Made by a program: the position numbers and the translations under genes | Shown here: positions 47,701 to 61,111 of the stretch, one piece after another | Numbering within the stretch: position 1 is the first letter of the stretch | Layout of the letters: the number at the start of each line of letters is the position of its first letter | NCBI GenBank assembly: GCA_023333565.1 | Contig: JAJKFH010002364.1 | Coordinates: 992,001-1,056,000, forward strand | Origin: Puffinus mauretanicus | Taxonomy: Eukaryota; Chordata; Aves; Procellariiformes; Procellariidae | Length of the DNA: 64,000 nucleotides | Direction of reading: 5' to 3' | The notes under the pieces: generated by a model | The model's input: only the letters and a program-made list of their open reading frames with translations | Told to the model about the DNA's origin: nothing | Databases searched by the model: none

Positions 47701-48899
47701 CAGCAGGCAGCCTGCAAAGATAACGCAGGGTATCAAGGCTTCTTGAGTTTGTCTTTATTTGGATTTTTTAGCAAGTATTTGACACGCACTGAGAGCTGTC
47801 TAGAGACTTTGGGTTTGGTGAGATCCCCCCTCCCTTCTCGTTGTCTTTGGTCCCAAAATGCTTTTAGGGTGGTTTGGGAGAGAAAAAAAAAGGGTGCTAA
47901 TGGACCTGGTGAATTAGCGGTGTTTACTGAAGGGAACAGGGAAGGTGGGCAGCCAGGGCTGGACGGCAGGGGAGGCTCCAGGCTCTGCTCTTTTGATGGC
48001 TCCAGCTGGAAAATATTCTCCTCAACCAGAGTTTAAAGGGAGTGAGGAGCAACACAAAGTCACCCTAAACACCTGGTCACTGGCAAAAATGTGTCACGGT
48101 GTAGGAAAGCTTGTGATTAACTGTCTTTTCAACTTCCCCCCCACTCCAGCTCCCCTTCTCCTGAAGCATTATCCCTGTTTGGGCTGCTGGCTTTTGTTAA
48201 CCTGCAAGGGAGTGTTTACACTTGGCTTATGTTAAAGGAAACTTTTCCAGCCAAAAATTGATTTACCTACTGATGCTAATAACTTCATTATAGGGAGCCT
48301 AGTGAGCAAGACAGATGTGGATAGAAAACGTAGCTCATGCCCTTACACAAAGATGTCTTCTGTCACCCTTGGAGTGCAAGGTTAGCATCTGTTTTCAGCC
48401 TGAGCAAGCCCGAAGTGATGTAAGGTGTCCCCCCATGCTCGCATCTTTGCTGTGACCCTGTGGCGTCCCTAGCTTGGCCTCTGTCTGATGCAACTCTGTG
48501 GGCGGTTGCATCGTGGGCCAGATTAGGACAGAGATCTGGCTGGAAATCCCACAAGAAAAAAAAAAAAGAGTGAGATAAAGTGATGGCACAGCCCTATAGC
48601 ACTGGATTTTATATACCTGACTGTTGCTTGTGGCACCCCTCAGGTGGTTTGTACGAAGCATGCTGTTATTCACTGATATTTAATATTCATTGTTTTCTCA
48701 GCGGTGTTTCACCATGGCTGGAATTACGACGCCAAACACCAAGTCCCATTTTCAAATTTCAATGCAATTTGTGGGCATGCTTTAATTAAGCTTCACAGCA
48801 CTGCTTGGAGGAACATATTTTATGCTTACAGTATTGTGCGGGCAACCTCATATGGAGGGGCAGGAGCAGTATAGGAACACAGTGTTTTTGTTACGCGCT
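40641..48899 (+). other. Intron 2 (middle part), simple repeats
   Basis: No exon is supported. A 25-bp A tract lies at 41725-41749, with shorter A runs near 41190-41202, 44692-44700, 45548-45560, 47173-47183, 47884-47891 and 48555-48566. An AT-rich homeodomain-like stretch ('catcaattaatgtcaagc', then 'ttgtaattattttataac') lies at about 47020-47065. The open frames of up to 156 codons are overlapped by frames on the other strand and carry no recognisable domain. Confidence 0.4.
41725..41749 (+). repeat. 25-bp A tract
   Basis: A pure A run, preceded by CCTTATTTT and followed by GAAAGAGATTG. No retrocopy or SINE body can be recognised upstream, and target-site duplications are not apparent, so it is listed only as a simple repeat. 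Confidence 0.9.
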
Positions 48900-49200
48900 T
48901 CTGCCCAGCAAATCTTTCTTGCTCTTTAATGTAACCTGTCGCATATGAAATTAATTTCAAACATACATTTGCTCACAAAGTAGCGTTCTTTGCACCAGAA
49001 ATCCATAACAGTAGAAGAAGCCAGATGTCTATATTTATAGAAAACTGGCACGTTCTGTCTGGCGATGACAGAATATTTCAGTGTATTTATGAAGTGCTCA
49101 TGTTTTTAGAAATATAGAAATCCAGTCAATATCAGTAGAACTATTCATTAGACATCTTGGTTTTTTTTATTTTAACCAACAGAACATGTTTCTTTAGTTG
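48900..49200. promoter_or_regulatory. Candidate conserved AT-rich non-coding block
   Basis: A CpG-poor, AT-rich stretch without repeat similarity. It contains CATATGAAATTAATTTCA (a near-palindromic homeodomain-like segment near 48942-48959), a palindrome-like CTATATTTATAG (49029-49040) that resembles but does not fit the MEF2 consensus, and ATTCATTAGACAT (about 49144-49156). The texture resembles conserved non-coding elements, but this cannot be tested here. Confidence 0.25.
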
Positions 49201-50749
49201 ATGCAGTACCAAAAAAAAAAGCTTTCCCTACCCCTCTGTCGCCGCTGTATTTTTTCCCAGCTTCACAAACCTCTTCATTTCAGAGGGGCATCTCTGGGTT
49301 TAAAACAAACATTACTAGAATCTCATGCAACTTTGACTATGTACTTCTACGTCAAGCATTTTTACTTGAGAGAGAACTGTTCATAAAGCTGAAAGAATAA
49401 TTTCCACTCTAGGAGTGGATCCTGCAACATTTTTCAGTTTTCAGAATAAGTATTTTTTTTTGCTAAGATGCCCCTCATTTGGGTTGTTACCATGCAAAGG
49501 GTCTCACATTTGGGAGTTAAATTTGGATCAAGCCAGAGGTGCTGGAGGGTGCAGGAGCCCTGGCACAGCTGGTGGGTGAAGTGTAAAGCCCGTCAGAAAT
49601 CGTGTCCTCAAGACAGTTCAGTTCTGTTCCAAACTTTCTGCGTTAATAGCTAAACTGAGCCACTTGATGCCTCAGTGTCAATGTTTTTGCTTATATACCT
49701 GACGTAGACATCGGAGAGTTTTCAGATCTAAAATTTGCAGAGGTCTCCGCAGTCCTTGGTTGGATGGTGCTGTTGGAAGCCAGGGATGCATACTTGCCAT
49801 TAAGTAAATTTAAGGGATTTAGATAGGTGCCCTTACGTATTATGGTAACAAATGAGGAGCTGTACAGAAACATCAGGGAAAGGGGCTCCTTGCGGGATTT
49901 GCTATTGGAACACAATTGCTAATCTGTGCAATCTACAAATCAAGTTAATTGGGTTTGCTCAGGCTGTTGCTCACACAATTGCTAAGCACAGTAGCTTGAA
50001 GGCAATGGGGGTTTGGCCTCCCAATCTTTGCTGTGTATTTGTTTTTACAGAAAATGCCTTTGATATATGTAAGTTATATTTCCGTGCATTAGAAATGATA
50101 GATTCCTCCCCCATATCCTGTGACAGCCTTCCCTGGAGACAGACAGTCTGTGTTGTTTTAGCGAGATGAAGAAAGATTAACGGGAAAGGTTTTGCTAGTG
50201 TTTGCAAAGACTTCGAGCAAAAGGGAAAGGTTTGGATTGAGGATTTAGTGAGAATGAAAAAGCGTTTCTGAAAGCTGCAGACGGGGCTCCCCTCACTGGC
50301 TCCCCTCTCAAGCGGGCAGCATTCTGCAAGGAGCACCAGGACAGCCCCGATGAACCCCGAGGCTGTGGGCTTGACATGCACTTGGCTCCCTCCATGTGCT
50401 CCTGTTCAGGTAGGACTGATCCTCCCTGCATCTACGGGTCCACAAATTATTCTCAGCCGGTTGTGCTGGTGCATTGACTCTCTGGGTGGGCAAGGAGCCT
50501 CCGCACCACTGGGGAGTGTGGGAAGATGGGTACAGGTGGGGAAGGTGCTCCAGAGGAGCCCTTCGTCCCCTCCATGGGGCTCACCCCACCAGGCACGGGA
50601 ATGCTGTCCTGTGGCATGAAGCCGAGGCACCGTGAGAGGTGTTCAGCTCACAGATTAAGTCGTCTATGTGTCGGTGTCTGAGCTGCCCTCAAAGTTGATG
50701 GAGATGTTAGTAAGTAGGGCATTGAGCTTGTATTGACCAGCTCTGTGCA

Positions 50750-50830
50750 GACCGTAATGGGAGTTAGACACCTAAATTTAGGTAAATCCGAGAGCTGAGT
50801 CCTGGCCATATTTAGGTTCCTAGGATAGTT
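50750..50830 (+). repeat. Possible L3-like LINE remnant
   Basis: The segment near 50752-50785 ('cgtaatgggagttagacacctaaatttaggtaa') matches the pattern 'tcaatgggagttaggcacctaaatacc' that recurs in the 3' ends of old amniote L3/CR1-like LINEs. The match is confined to a few tens of bases. Confidence 0.35.
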
Positions 50831-51437
50831 AATGGTGATGCTATATATGGTTACTGCTCATCTATCTGCATGCAGTGCCAGTAGTTAAAGCCTCTGGATA
50901 ATTCACAGGTTTTTTTCCTGAGTTTGAGCCTGGATGGGCTCTAGCTCGCTCCTTAGCTACCTAATATCTCAGCCCAGTTTAGGCCACCCTTACCCAAAGA
51001 CCCCAACTTCTCCCCACCGGGTGCCGGTGCCTGAGGACACATCGCAGTTCACACTGTCTGGACAAACATCTGAGGGCAGACCCGTGGTACATTTTGGCCG
51101 CTATCAGCAAAGTAGCTGCTTCTGGGAGCTTCACACGCAGGCTAATTGCTCCTAAGTGTGTAATATTATCTGTATTTGAGGGAAGAGTTAGTTTTCCTCC
51201 TTCCTGGTGATCAATTTGTACCTCAGAGTGGGAAGGATTAATACCCCTTGGGGCTTTTTCATCACCATGCAGGGAATTAGCGTCCCAAGCAGGAGGGGCT
51301 CAAAGGTCTGACCTGCAACCTTGCGTGATGTTTTCCTTGTGAAGCAAGGACGGGATGTACAGTGAATCAGTCAATCAGTTCAGGCAGTTCTGTTTGCCGA
51401 AAACAACATCATTTCACAGTGACCCTGAAAACGTGAC

Positions 51438-51458
51438 TTTTTTTTTTTTTTTTTTTTT
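51438..51458 (+). repeat. 21-bp T tract
   Basis: A pure T run following ACGTGAC. On the minus strand this would be an A tract, but no retroposed body is recognisable on its upstream (plus-strand right) side. Confidence 0.9.
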
Positions 51459-54400
51459 AAAGCGTCCTAGCAGAGGGATTATAGCTGGATCCAGGAGGAG
51501 GAGTTGTGGATGGTGGATCAGGAGCTGGAAGCAAAACTTTCCTCTCTGTGTTAGTGCTGCAAAACCTGCCCTTGCTGACAAGGCTGGTGACGCACGCAGA
51601 GAACTTGGTGGCCTTCACCACGGCTAGATATAGGGTCGATACACCAGCTCCTGCTTCGTGTGAACCAGAAAAGGTGGGCACAATGGCCTGGAGCCCCGCT
51701 GCCATGAAAGGGAACATCAGATCATGGCAGTAGTCAGAAAAAGCCACCGACAAAAAGTGCTCTGTGCAGAGCCCCAATGGTCCCTCCGACAGTGGAAGGA
51801 GAGAAGCTCGTCCGGTCCCTGCTATGCTGCAGAGCAGGATTTATTTGGCCCAATTTATTCACCTGCATGAGACTGAGATGCATCATACCCTAAAAGCACC
51901 TTTTCCTCCTGTAAAGGGAGGTGAGGGACCCCTCAGTGCCTACACTGTGTGTGTCTGAAGTTAGAGGTGAAGGAGTCCTGATGGGGTCTGGTTTTGAGCA
52001 CGTCCTGGTGTAGATCAGGAATAGCTTCTTTGAAGTGAAAAAGGAAAGGCTAATTTAAAGCCAATAAACATGAATTCACCCTCAGGCTTCAGTGAATGTT
52101 AGGATTAATATGTGAGCTAGCCCTTTTCCTGACACAGGCAAAGCTTCTCCTTACGGCACGAAATTCAGCTCTTTGCAGAAGGCTCAGGTACCACCAAACC
52201 CCTCTCTTAAGGGCTTGCACGGGCGGCCAAAGGTTTATAGACATTATGCTGCCTGTCTGTCTGCACACAGAGAAGTGTCATGGTAAATGAATCCATTACC
52301 CAGGACTGTTGATGTAACACCTTTCTTCTACCCCTGGAAGAAGCTTCCTTCCAGGTCCTAAATCTGTGTTATCTTCAGCTCCCTCCGTGTAATTGGGGAT
52401 TTGGGGATTAGAGGATGGGAGCCAACGTCACTGCTGCTTTTCTGCATTTTTGGAATGTGAGGGAAGAGGCTGGGGGTGGAAGAGTTCTCGTATGTGCAGT
52501 TTATTGGTGTGTCTTTGGTAGAGTTTTATTGCTTTGTTAAAAGATGTTGAGCTGTATGATTTATTAGCACTGCCACGAAGACTGTATTAATGATTATTTC
52601 ACATTCCATGAGATCTTAGTGGGTCCTGCCCATGGTAAGGTCAAAAAGAAGGGGCATTTGACATAGTACTGCTTTACTTACAATAACAACTGATAACGAG
52701 CCTAGAAAATAAGTAAGTCTCTTTGACTGCAGGGTGCGTTATCTGGCAGCAGATATCAACACAGCCTTCCAGAGAGAACTGTTGACCCTTTGCTGCGTGT
52801 TGTCAGATCTCTAAGAAGTGCCATGGCAAATCTGCATGCACGCACACACTTGAAAGTGCTTTTACTTGCTTAGGAACAGCCAGCCCAACATCAGCAATTA
52901 TTCCTGGCCAATTCAGTACTGTCTGCTAACCATGCGGGATCATGCGGGTTGGTTGGGAATGACCAGGCCCGGCTGGCATGAAAAAGAGCTTGTAAACATT
53001 TGCTTTTCTTTTTTACGGGTATCCTCTAGTAAAAAGTCAACATAGCCCACTTGGTGCCTTCCGGAGCAATGGGTCAAGTCCCCAAGCCGGGGCTGGTTAG
53101 TCTCAGATTCATACCTGAAGTGGTTTGTGGTTCTTTGAGTATTTCTGCTGCACATTCAGAGTTCTCTGAAAAAAACATGGGTGTATTTTTGACTGCAACT
53201 TTCACATTGCTGCGATGCTGCAGCAGCTTTAAGCGAATCAGTGATTATTGCAGCTCTCTTCATCATTAAAAAAAAAATCTATTGGGCAGAGACCTCCATT
53301 TTGAGTGATTGCCATCCAGCATGGTCAGCCAGTTCCCTAGGTCTGTATTTGACCTTGCAGATTTGGTTAGGCCAGCTTGGAGCCATAGGCTGTCCGTGGG
53401 TCATTCTTGCCTTCACAACATCTGTACTGGTGGAGATAAGACAGCAATCACATCCTCTGCTAGCTCTCCCCTGCTTCCAAAGCGGTTTTTACAATGTTTT
53501 GTTAATTTTTCACAGGCTACTACTGGCCAAGTGGAAACATTCCTTGTCTGTTATTCATGGGGAGAAATGCTTGATTAGGGCTCCTCTTCCTCGAAACATC
53601 AGTAAAGCTGATGCCCTGGATCCTCTTCCGCAGATAAGATTAAGAACATTAAAATCAGCACGCTTCTGGCAGTGGTTTTGACTGGTCTAGAGTGGTAATT
53701 GCAGAGAGGCCGTTTTGGACGATGATGAGATATTTTTCAAAAGTTTTCCCGTATCATTTGTCAAGCGTCGATCGCTGGTGGGTGCTGGGGGCAGAGAACT
53801 CACCTAATTGAGATGGATATTTTTTTTTTTCACGTTGTTTCTTTGGCTGGCAGTGGCTGTGAGGGTTGCTGCTGCGAAGGGAATGAGTCATTCATTTGTT
53901 TGAAGCAGTGGGGAAAGGTTCTGCATGTTCCCGTTGATATTAAACACGAAGCTGTGATGTTGGTGGTTTCCTTTTCTCTCATTTTCAGTGTATTTGGTTT
54001 TCATATCAGGGAGGTCAGGAATTCATGTTTGCTGCCTTCGAGGAGGAAGGAATCATGTAGTCTTTAGCTCTTTTTGGCTGCCCATCCCAAACCGCTGCCA
54101 CCGAAGCACTGTGGAGCTTGTCAGCTGGGGATATTTTCGGTTGCTGTTTTCGTGGGGAACCTGCCTGAGCTTTCAGCCTCATGGATCTATTTTTCTTCAC
54201 TTATTTTTATTAAAGTTACTGACCAGTGCAACCCTGGAAAGCAGCCAGGCTTTATTTCCTGGCATTACCGTATGAAGAATGCAAAGATCGGTGCGTACCA
54301 TTGGAGTGGCTGATCTGTCCTGCCTGGCACAGAGCTGAGAGCTTCAACTTACACCTTATGGGGGCACAAACTTGTGTTTGATTAAACCCTTTCTAGCATC

Positions 54401-57400
54401 TCTTTATATGGTTATTTCCTCACAGGCAAGTGAAGGATAGAGAAGAGTATCTGCCATCCGGGAAAGTCTCCTTTCCAATCAGGAAACCTAATTCCCCAAT
54501 TTTTTCTTAACAAATCCCACTGACTTTACCGCAGTGGATTTTGCCTCTTTAGGGTCTCTTACTTAGCAAAGTGCTGAAGTGATTCCCCTGGTGTAGGACT
54601 GGTCCATGAGAAAGCTGCTTTTCCTGTCCCCCCCGGTGATGTGGCAGACTGCATCCTCCTCTGTTTCACTCCCCACGGGGAAATTTTCTGCAGAGAGAGT
54701 AGTCACTTGGGGACATATGTGTGCATATTTAAAATAAGATATAAACCCCAGCTAGTGTCTTGTAAGCGCTTCTGTTGGCTGCCGGTCCTGCTAAAAGCTG
54801 GAACAGCAGATTTCACTCTCCAAGTAAAATCTGACCACCAAGGGGCACGTCTCTACCTGACATCAGTGGCACCCCATGGTTCCCCCATCATTTTTACTTT
54901 AGATGGATCTGTAATTAAAAAAGCAAAACCGTCCCATCCTCACCCCCACAGAGACCATATGTGGAACTGACTTTCTACGGTTGATGGAAACCCAGCTTTC
55001 TAAAGCAGAAAATGTGTTTGAAAATAGATTGAAAGTGATGTAAAAGCCACGCTCTTCAAAGAAAAATACCAACCCATTTTGCCCTCATGGTTCTGGAAGG
55101 ATTTTATCTTGTGCAAAATGTGTTTCTCCCTCAACCCCCTCCCCTCACCCGGAGCTGTAAGTCCGCTTTTGTTAGGCCGGTGTTATGGAGCTAAATCCTG
55201 GAAACGTAATTTATTCAAAGTGTTCCGCACACATGTAAATGGGCAAAACTTATTGACAGCTGAGTTAAAGTATCTCTTTCTTCTGCATAACAAGGCACTT
55301 TTGCTGAATCTTTCAACCGCTGGCTTTGTGGCTCAGGCGGGTGAAAAGAGCTTACGGGGGAGAAATAGGCAGGCAGGGAAAATGCCTCTGGTTGCGTCTG
55401 CACAGTCGCAAATTTGCACGGGTACAGCGCGGCAGCACCTCTCCCCACGCCTACATGCCCATCGCATGGGAAGGTGTACGCATGGCGCACAAATCTGGGC
55501 ATATACTTGATATAAGAAGAGCTGCTGTGGCTGCATGTATGGGCATGCTGTCTGCGTAGGTGGACCTTTGAAAAGCTCCAAGTGGCCGTATGTCTACCTT
55601 GAACTGTGTAAAATAACAGTCCCCGAAAGGATCTTTTTATTCGTGTATTAAATTCCAAGCACACAGCAAATTTAGCTGAACTTTCTGCTGCTTAAGCACT
55701 ACTCTTTCCTCCTCCATACAAGGCCTTGAATTAGCTAATTAAAATCTAGCGGAGAGAGGGAACAGTCTGCAATGTAGTGAACTCACCAGATTTCTGAGGT
55801 CATTGCTGGTACAGAGTTCCCTCACTCTGTCCCATGAAAAGATTTTTAAGTATTCATTGGAAATCTCCCATGGATTTAACTTCTTCCTTTGTTTTGCTTT
55901 GCAGTAAAAGCTTGATTGAAAGTGGCTGTGGCAGCAGTAATGCCTGGCTGAGTTTGGAGAAAACAAGCTCCAGACCCATTTAGACGTTTCATTTGAAAGC
56001 AGCTTCCATTATCTCCTATTAGGGGCTGTGGTTAGTAAGTAGCAGGGTGAATGCATGTGTGTGTTCATCCATTATGACTTCTTTATCAATTTTATTTTTT
56101 TAATCATTAGTTTTTAGGGAAAGGTGGGAATATTTTTTTTATATAGGTAATTAATGTCTGATAAACCTGAATCCAGTTTTCTAGGGATAAACTTTGATGG
56201 AGGATCCTAGGAGTATTAAGCCTATTGATTCCAGAGTTAAAATACAATTTATTCTACTCTGTTCATCTATCTTTTAGAATTTCTTCAGCATACCATGAAA
56301 GAAAACTGAAGAAAATTTGGCATTTCCCCCTCCGCTTACATTTTTTGGGGGAGACAAAGTTTTTAAAACTAGAATTACATGCTGGAATTTAAGGTATCAA
56401 TTAGTGTAACCTGATCAAAGCTGCCTCATGTTTTATGAAATGTCTTGTTTTCTGAGCCTCAATTAACACAGATGACGCTTTGAGGAGAGGAGCGGTTCTC
56501 ATGGGCCCCGGCAGCGCAGCCCCACTGACTTCAGTGGTACTGGGTGAAGATTTTGACTTTGGCTCAGTAAAAGCAGAATAGATCAACACATGAAATGGAA
56601 TACTTATTTATTTAAGGACATGGCTGGAAATGTTTTGTCTTAACCCCCGAGCAGGTAGGGCACATGGAGGCAGTGCTGGCTTCTGCAGCATATCTCTGTT
56701 GAGCAGGGAATTGTACGAGGGAAATTCTGCTTTAGCAGCTCTTGCCTGAAGCATGCTCTCTGCATTGGGACAAAGAACTATTTGTCAGCAGAGGCTGTTT
56801 CATATAAAAATCATATTTTCGGGTGAGTTTCACTTTGGAGGCCCTTCTCTCCCCATCTCCTTTCCTGCTGCTGGCTGCCTGCTGCCTTCTCACACTCCTC
56901 TGGCTGCGCTGGGCCAGTCGGACTCATAACACGGCTGAAAACTAATGCAACAAAACATTTTCTGCTGGGTTAATGGCCTGAATCTTCCTTCTTACCACGA
57001 CATGGTACCTAGGGAGTGACTGCACTCTGAGGAGAGGAAAGGGTCGGTTTGATTTTTCCTTTAGCGTTGCTTTGGACTTAGATCTCTCCAAGTTCATAGC
57101 TGAATCCAAACACCTTCCTGGTGCTGGTGCTGGTGGGGGTTGCTTTGTTTCATCTTTGCAATTTGAGGGTAAGTTTGGAAGAGCTTAGGTTTAGGTCTTT
57201 GAATTCTTCACGGAAGTGAGAGGTCTGATTCTGTGGTGCTTTGGGCTTTCTATTTTTGTTGGGCTAACGATAGGAAAATGCCACTTGCTCTTCAAATGGA
57301 TAGGAGGAAACATCTCCTGAAAAGACCCTTTTTGTGAGGGTTTTCCCTGGCTGCTGGGAAGGCTCTGTGCTGGGACAAGGGCTGTGCTAGAAGCAAACCA

Positions 57401-57939
57401 AAGTGTGGGGGGAAATGCTGTCAGTCTGCACTCCAGTTCCAGAGCCTGTCTGAGGTGGTAGGAAGGAGGGAGTAAGATGAATCCTATGAACCCCAAGGCA
57501 ATTTCAGTCCACCATTGTAGGTTCTCCTCACAGGTCATCCTTGCCTCAAGCAGAGAAAGGGGAGTTAGGACCGTGTTAGGCCTTGTTCACCACTCACACA
57601 AAGTGTCCTCAAGTTGGAGGCTACCTTTGAATTGGGTGGGCTCTCAAGTAAGGATTTCAGCATGCTGGATGAAGCGGGGAGCATTGGGAAGGGGCAACAG
57701 GCAGGAAGGACCTCTGAACTCTCTGGGATGGGTGTTAGTCCTACTCCATGATGGGCAAGAAGATGGCTGACTTTTGTCCTCTAAGTCTGTCTTTCAAGAG
57801 TAAGACTCCTGGGCTGACCAAGAAACGTGCTCTGAGGATTAATTTTAAATTAGCCAAAACCAAATTACTTAGTGAAGCCTCATTTCTCAGGGGGGTGTTG
57901 GTGCTGTCAGGCTTGGACAGGGCCTCCCTGTGGCTGCAC

Positions 57940-58080
57940 TGACTTCTGTCAGCTTTATGAGTACGGCCGTGAAATTAACTGTTTAACCATGACTTTTTAT
58001 TCTATTTAATCTTCCAAAAACGCTATTTATGCAAAAGCATTAGGAGTGCCGGGGCTTCTAATGCAGCATTTCTTTGGCTC
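57940..58080. promoter_or_regulatory. Candidate AT-rich regulatory block
   Basis: A short stretch rich in TTAAC/TTTAA and ATTTATGCAAAAGC elements (POU-like near 58025-58038), with no repeat match and sharply different from the GC-richer sequence that follows at 58080-58220. It is listed as a weak candidate conserved element on texture alone. Confidence 0.2.
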
Positions 58081-61070
58081 ATTTCCTGCCCAGCTGTTGT
58101 CCTCTCCAGCCCCCTGTCCCCTGGCCGGGCAGCGATGTGCCCTACAGCTGTGCAGAGGTCACGCCTGCAGCTCTGCGATGACCACCTCAGCCCGCTCTGC
58201 TCCTTGGGGAGCTGGGGCCAACCATAGCCTGTGACCGTCCGGCTTCTGGCTTGCTCCAGCCGTCATACCCGGCATTGGCCCAGCTGCTATCGCGGCCGTC
58301 AGGAGCATTATCTCTGGACCTTGTGTCTGATGAGGCCATCATGGGGCAGGAGCACTTACTGGAAAATGATTTATACTAATTAGGTGGCTTGAAGGTTTCT
58401 TGTGGAACAGTAGGAGGGAAGACACAGAGGTCAGTTGTCTTTATTCTCCAAAAAGCCATCATCACCTGATAAAGATTCAACTGCCTTAGGTTTTGAAGAG
58501 GATGTTTCATGCTGCTTCAGCCAAAGCGGGGAGTGAAGACTTCAATCTTGTGACCTTTGTTCTCTAAAGAGCGTGTCAAGTTTTGGCTGTGCTGCTGGCC
58601 TTGACTTTTAATTGTTGAAGAGGATGTGAGATCAGCCCCAAGCCTTTGTGCTGCAGCTTACCCGGTGAGAGAGGGGAAGTGCCGTGCTTCTCTGCACACC
58701 ACTGCCACAATTTAATTTGAAAAAAAACATAACCAGCCCCCCCAAATAATCAGCCACCTCTTGACAGCAAAAATTAAAACAAAATAAGAAAAAGATGACT
58801 ATTAGGAATGGGAAACCTGATGATATCAATAGCTGTGTTTTCATGCAGATTGTTGCACCATGATGCAATAGGGGATTGCCCTTAATTTAGCTTATTTTTA
58901 GCATAAATTTCATCCCCATAGGATGGGCCAAAACCTCATTGGCTTCCTCAGTGATGGTATGTGCTTGTGAGGTATCAGCATTTGTCCTGACAAGGCTGCC
59001 TAATCCCCCCTCGTGTCTCAGAACCGGTTCTCTCCCCACTGTGATCCAGCTGAAGCTGATGCACTAGGTGCCGCAGAGGGAGGACACAGCGGGATGGGTT
59101 TGTGAAGGGCCAGCATGATTATCCCTGCCAGGATTTGGGGAAAAGGACCTTGTTCTGTGGATAGATCAATACTGACCTCTGAGAGGCATTTATCTACCTT
59201 GCTGCCTGCCCATCATGTGTTGCTCTGGTGGGGGAAAGAGACCCATGATGGTTTGCAATCTCCTTTAGAGGCATGTCTATGAATGAGGTTGCTCCATGCC
59301 TCATCATCGTGCCATCCTCTGATTACCCGGCACCCTCCCCTGCCCCTTGTGCTGGTGTTTGCAAGGAGGCCCTTGGAAGGTGCTCCGCTGTCTTTTCTAG
59401 ACAGCATAAATGATTTAGGACCTTTTTATGCCTCTTTGGCCCTTTCACTTGACATAAAAGGGCTAGAGTATGACTCAAAATTTCTGTGCTTCTCTGCAGA
59501 AAAGAGCCAGGCCTAGGAGGTGCTTTGTCCTTTTTCCCCCAGCATGGCAACCCTCTCACTCGTGGTGGTGGGCAGTCATTTCTTGTCTGACCTCGCCAAG
59601 GATAGTCCCCGAAGTGTTGACTAGTTACTATCTTGCTTTCAGGGTTGCTGAGATATGTCCTGCGGGGAACTGCACTCAGGAACTATCTTTTTTTCTTGAC
59701 AAATGTCTCCTTACAACCTTGCTGCTGATGTGGGTTATGTGATTTCCAAGCTGGCCTGGAGCCTAGAAGTGAACTCATAGGCCTCGAGGAGCAATAAGTG
59801 CTGCAGTGTTTTAACCAGCCCAGCCAAACTCTGTGTGTGTGTGTGCATGTGTGAAAGCACTTTCCAGCAGGCCGGCTATCTGGAGCGATAACCCACCTGG
59901 CCTAGTTCCATTCAATAGTGATATCAGCTGCAATTCGCTGGTCCCATCAAAAACCCCAAGCCAAACAAAGATATTTCCTCCTGAAATAGCCTGTTTTAAA
60001 CTGCACAAATGTCACCTGTAGGTATGTGTGAGTAGAACAAGTCTCTCTCAAACTTAGTTTTGTGTGACGAGCAAAAGAACTGCTGGGAAAGCTGAGGTCT
60101 GAGCTGGTCCCTTTGCACCAGCGAGCTGTGTCACAGGTAATCAATCCGCCTCTGTAATCAGCTCCACTCATTCCTCTTCCAGGTGCTGCCATCTTTGCAA
60201 GGGTTATGGCAAGTGAATATGTTGTGATGGATTTGGAGGTTCTTCAAGCAAAGCCACTAACCTGTAGGTTGGAAACAAAGTCTGTTCTTTTATACTCGCA
60301 TTGTGCTCTCCTATAATTGACTCTGGAGATGCTGGGCTGGCTCCTTTGAGAAACCAAGGAACTTGTAAAGGTGTTGAATGGTTTTAGTATGAGCTGAAAG
60401 GAGCTGGGAGTTCTTCACAAGCCCATGAGGAGTGAAAAGCCTGTCTTGGCTTGGTACCTTTCTTGGTACCTGTCACTGGTACCAGAGGCCAAGAAGGACG
60501 CAGGAAAGAAAGGCAAGTTTATGTGTTTGCATTTTCCAAAGTTCTCTTAAAGCTTCAGATCATAGGATTGATGAAGGCTTTGACTTGGAGCCATCCTTAT
60601 TTTACAGTCATTGCTCTGTTGCTGTCTGAAGAGCCTGTCAGACGGAGTCTTTGCAGAGACTATGCCGGGCTATGGGCTAGGAGACCTGGCGTGGGAATCA
60701 TCTGACCTGTTTTAAGTGCCTGCGTTATCATGAGATGAACAGAGTCTCTCTACGCTCTTGGTACAGGGAGCTGAAGGGAACTAGCTTGGACGAAGGCAGC
60801 TGCATTGTGGAAATCTAGGCTATTATCTGGTTTCCCAAACACAGATAACTGGTACATGGGGGCTCTTACCTAAGGTTCTGCTACCCTACAAGAAGATGGG
60901 CATCCCATGGGTTCAGTGTCCTATCTGCTAGCTCCATATGGATGACCTGGGGCATCTTGTGCTGCCCCAAGCATCCTATGTTTAGAGTGACTCAAGGCCC
61001 TAAAGTGAGGAGAGCTGTCTCCCATCCCTGCATCTACCCATGGCTCTGCCACTAATTTATCCTGGTACGG
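58081..61070 (+). other. Intron 2 (later part), no exon seen
   Basis: Unremarkable sequence apart from a short TG-rich microsatellite at about 59830-59853. No exon is supported. Confidence 0.4.
59830..59853 (+). repeat. Short (TG)n microsatellite
   Basis: About eight TG dinucleotides, interrupted by GCA before a final TGTGTG. The length is too small to suggest function. Confidence 0.8.
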
Positions 61071-61111
61071 TCATAGAATCATAGAATGGTTTGGGTTGGA
61101 AGGGACCTTTT
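61071..61111 (-). mobile_element. CR1 3' terminal stub, 41 bp
   Basis: The plus strand reads TCATAGAATCATAGAATGG, then TTTGGGTTGGAAGGGACCTTT. This is the reverse complement of the avian CR1 3' end, AAGGTCCCTTCCAACCCAAA followed by the ATTCTATGA tail repeats. Only the terminus is present, so this is an extremely 5'-truncated insertion on the minus strand. It is well preserved relative to the MIR-like remnants, and so comparatively young. Confidence 0.9.

Larger units (their letters stand above)
49201..57939 (+). other. Intron 2 (later part), no exon seen
   Basis: No exon with good splice sites and recognisable protein is visible. A 21-bp T tract lies at 51438-51458. Weak L3/CR1-like remnants are suggested at about 50750-50790 and 56520-56560. 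The 143-149 codon frames around 55079-55664 on opposite strands look like chance openings in a CpG-bearing stretch. Confidence 0.4.

Noticed and set aside
49029..49040. CTATATTTATAG as a MEF2 site
   Set aside because: Each possible register breaks the YTAWWWWTAR consensus at one end, so it is only MEF2-like.
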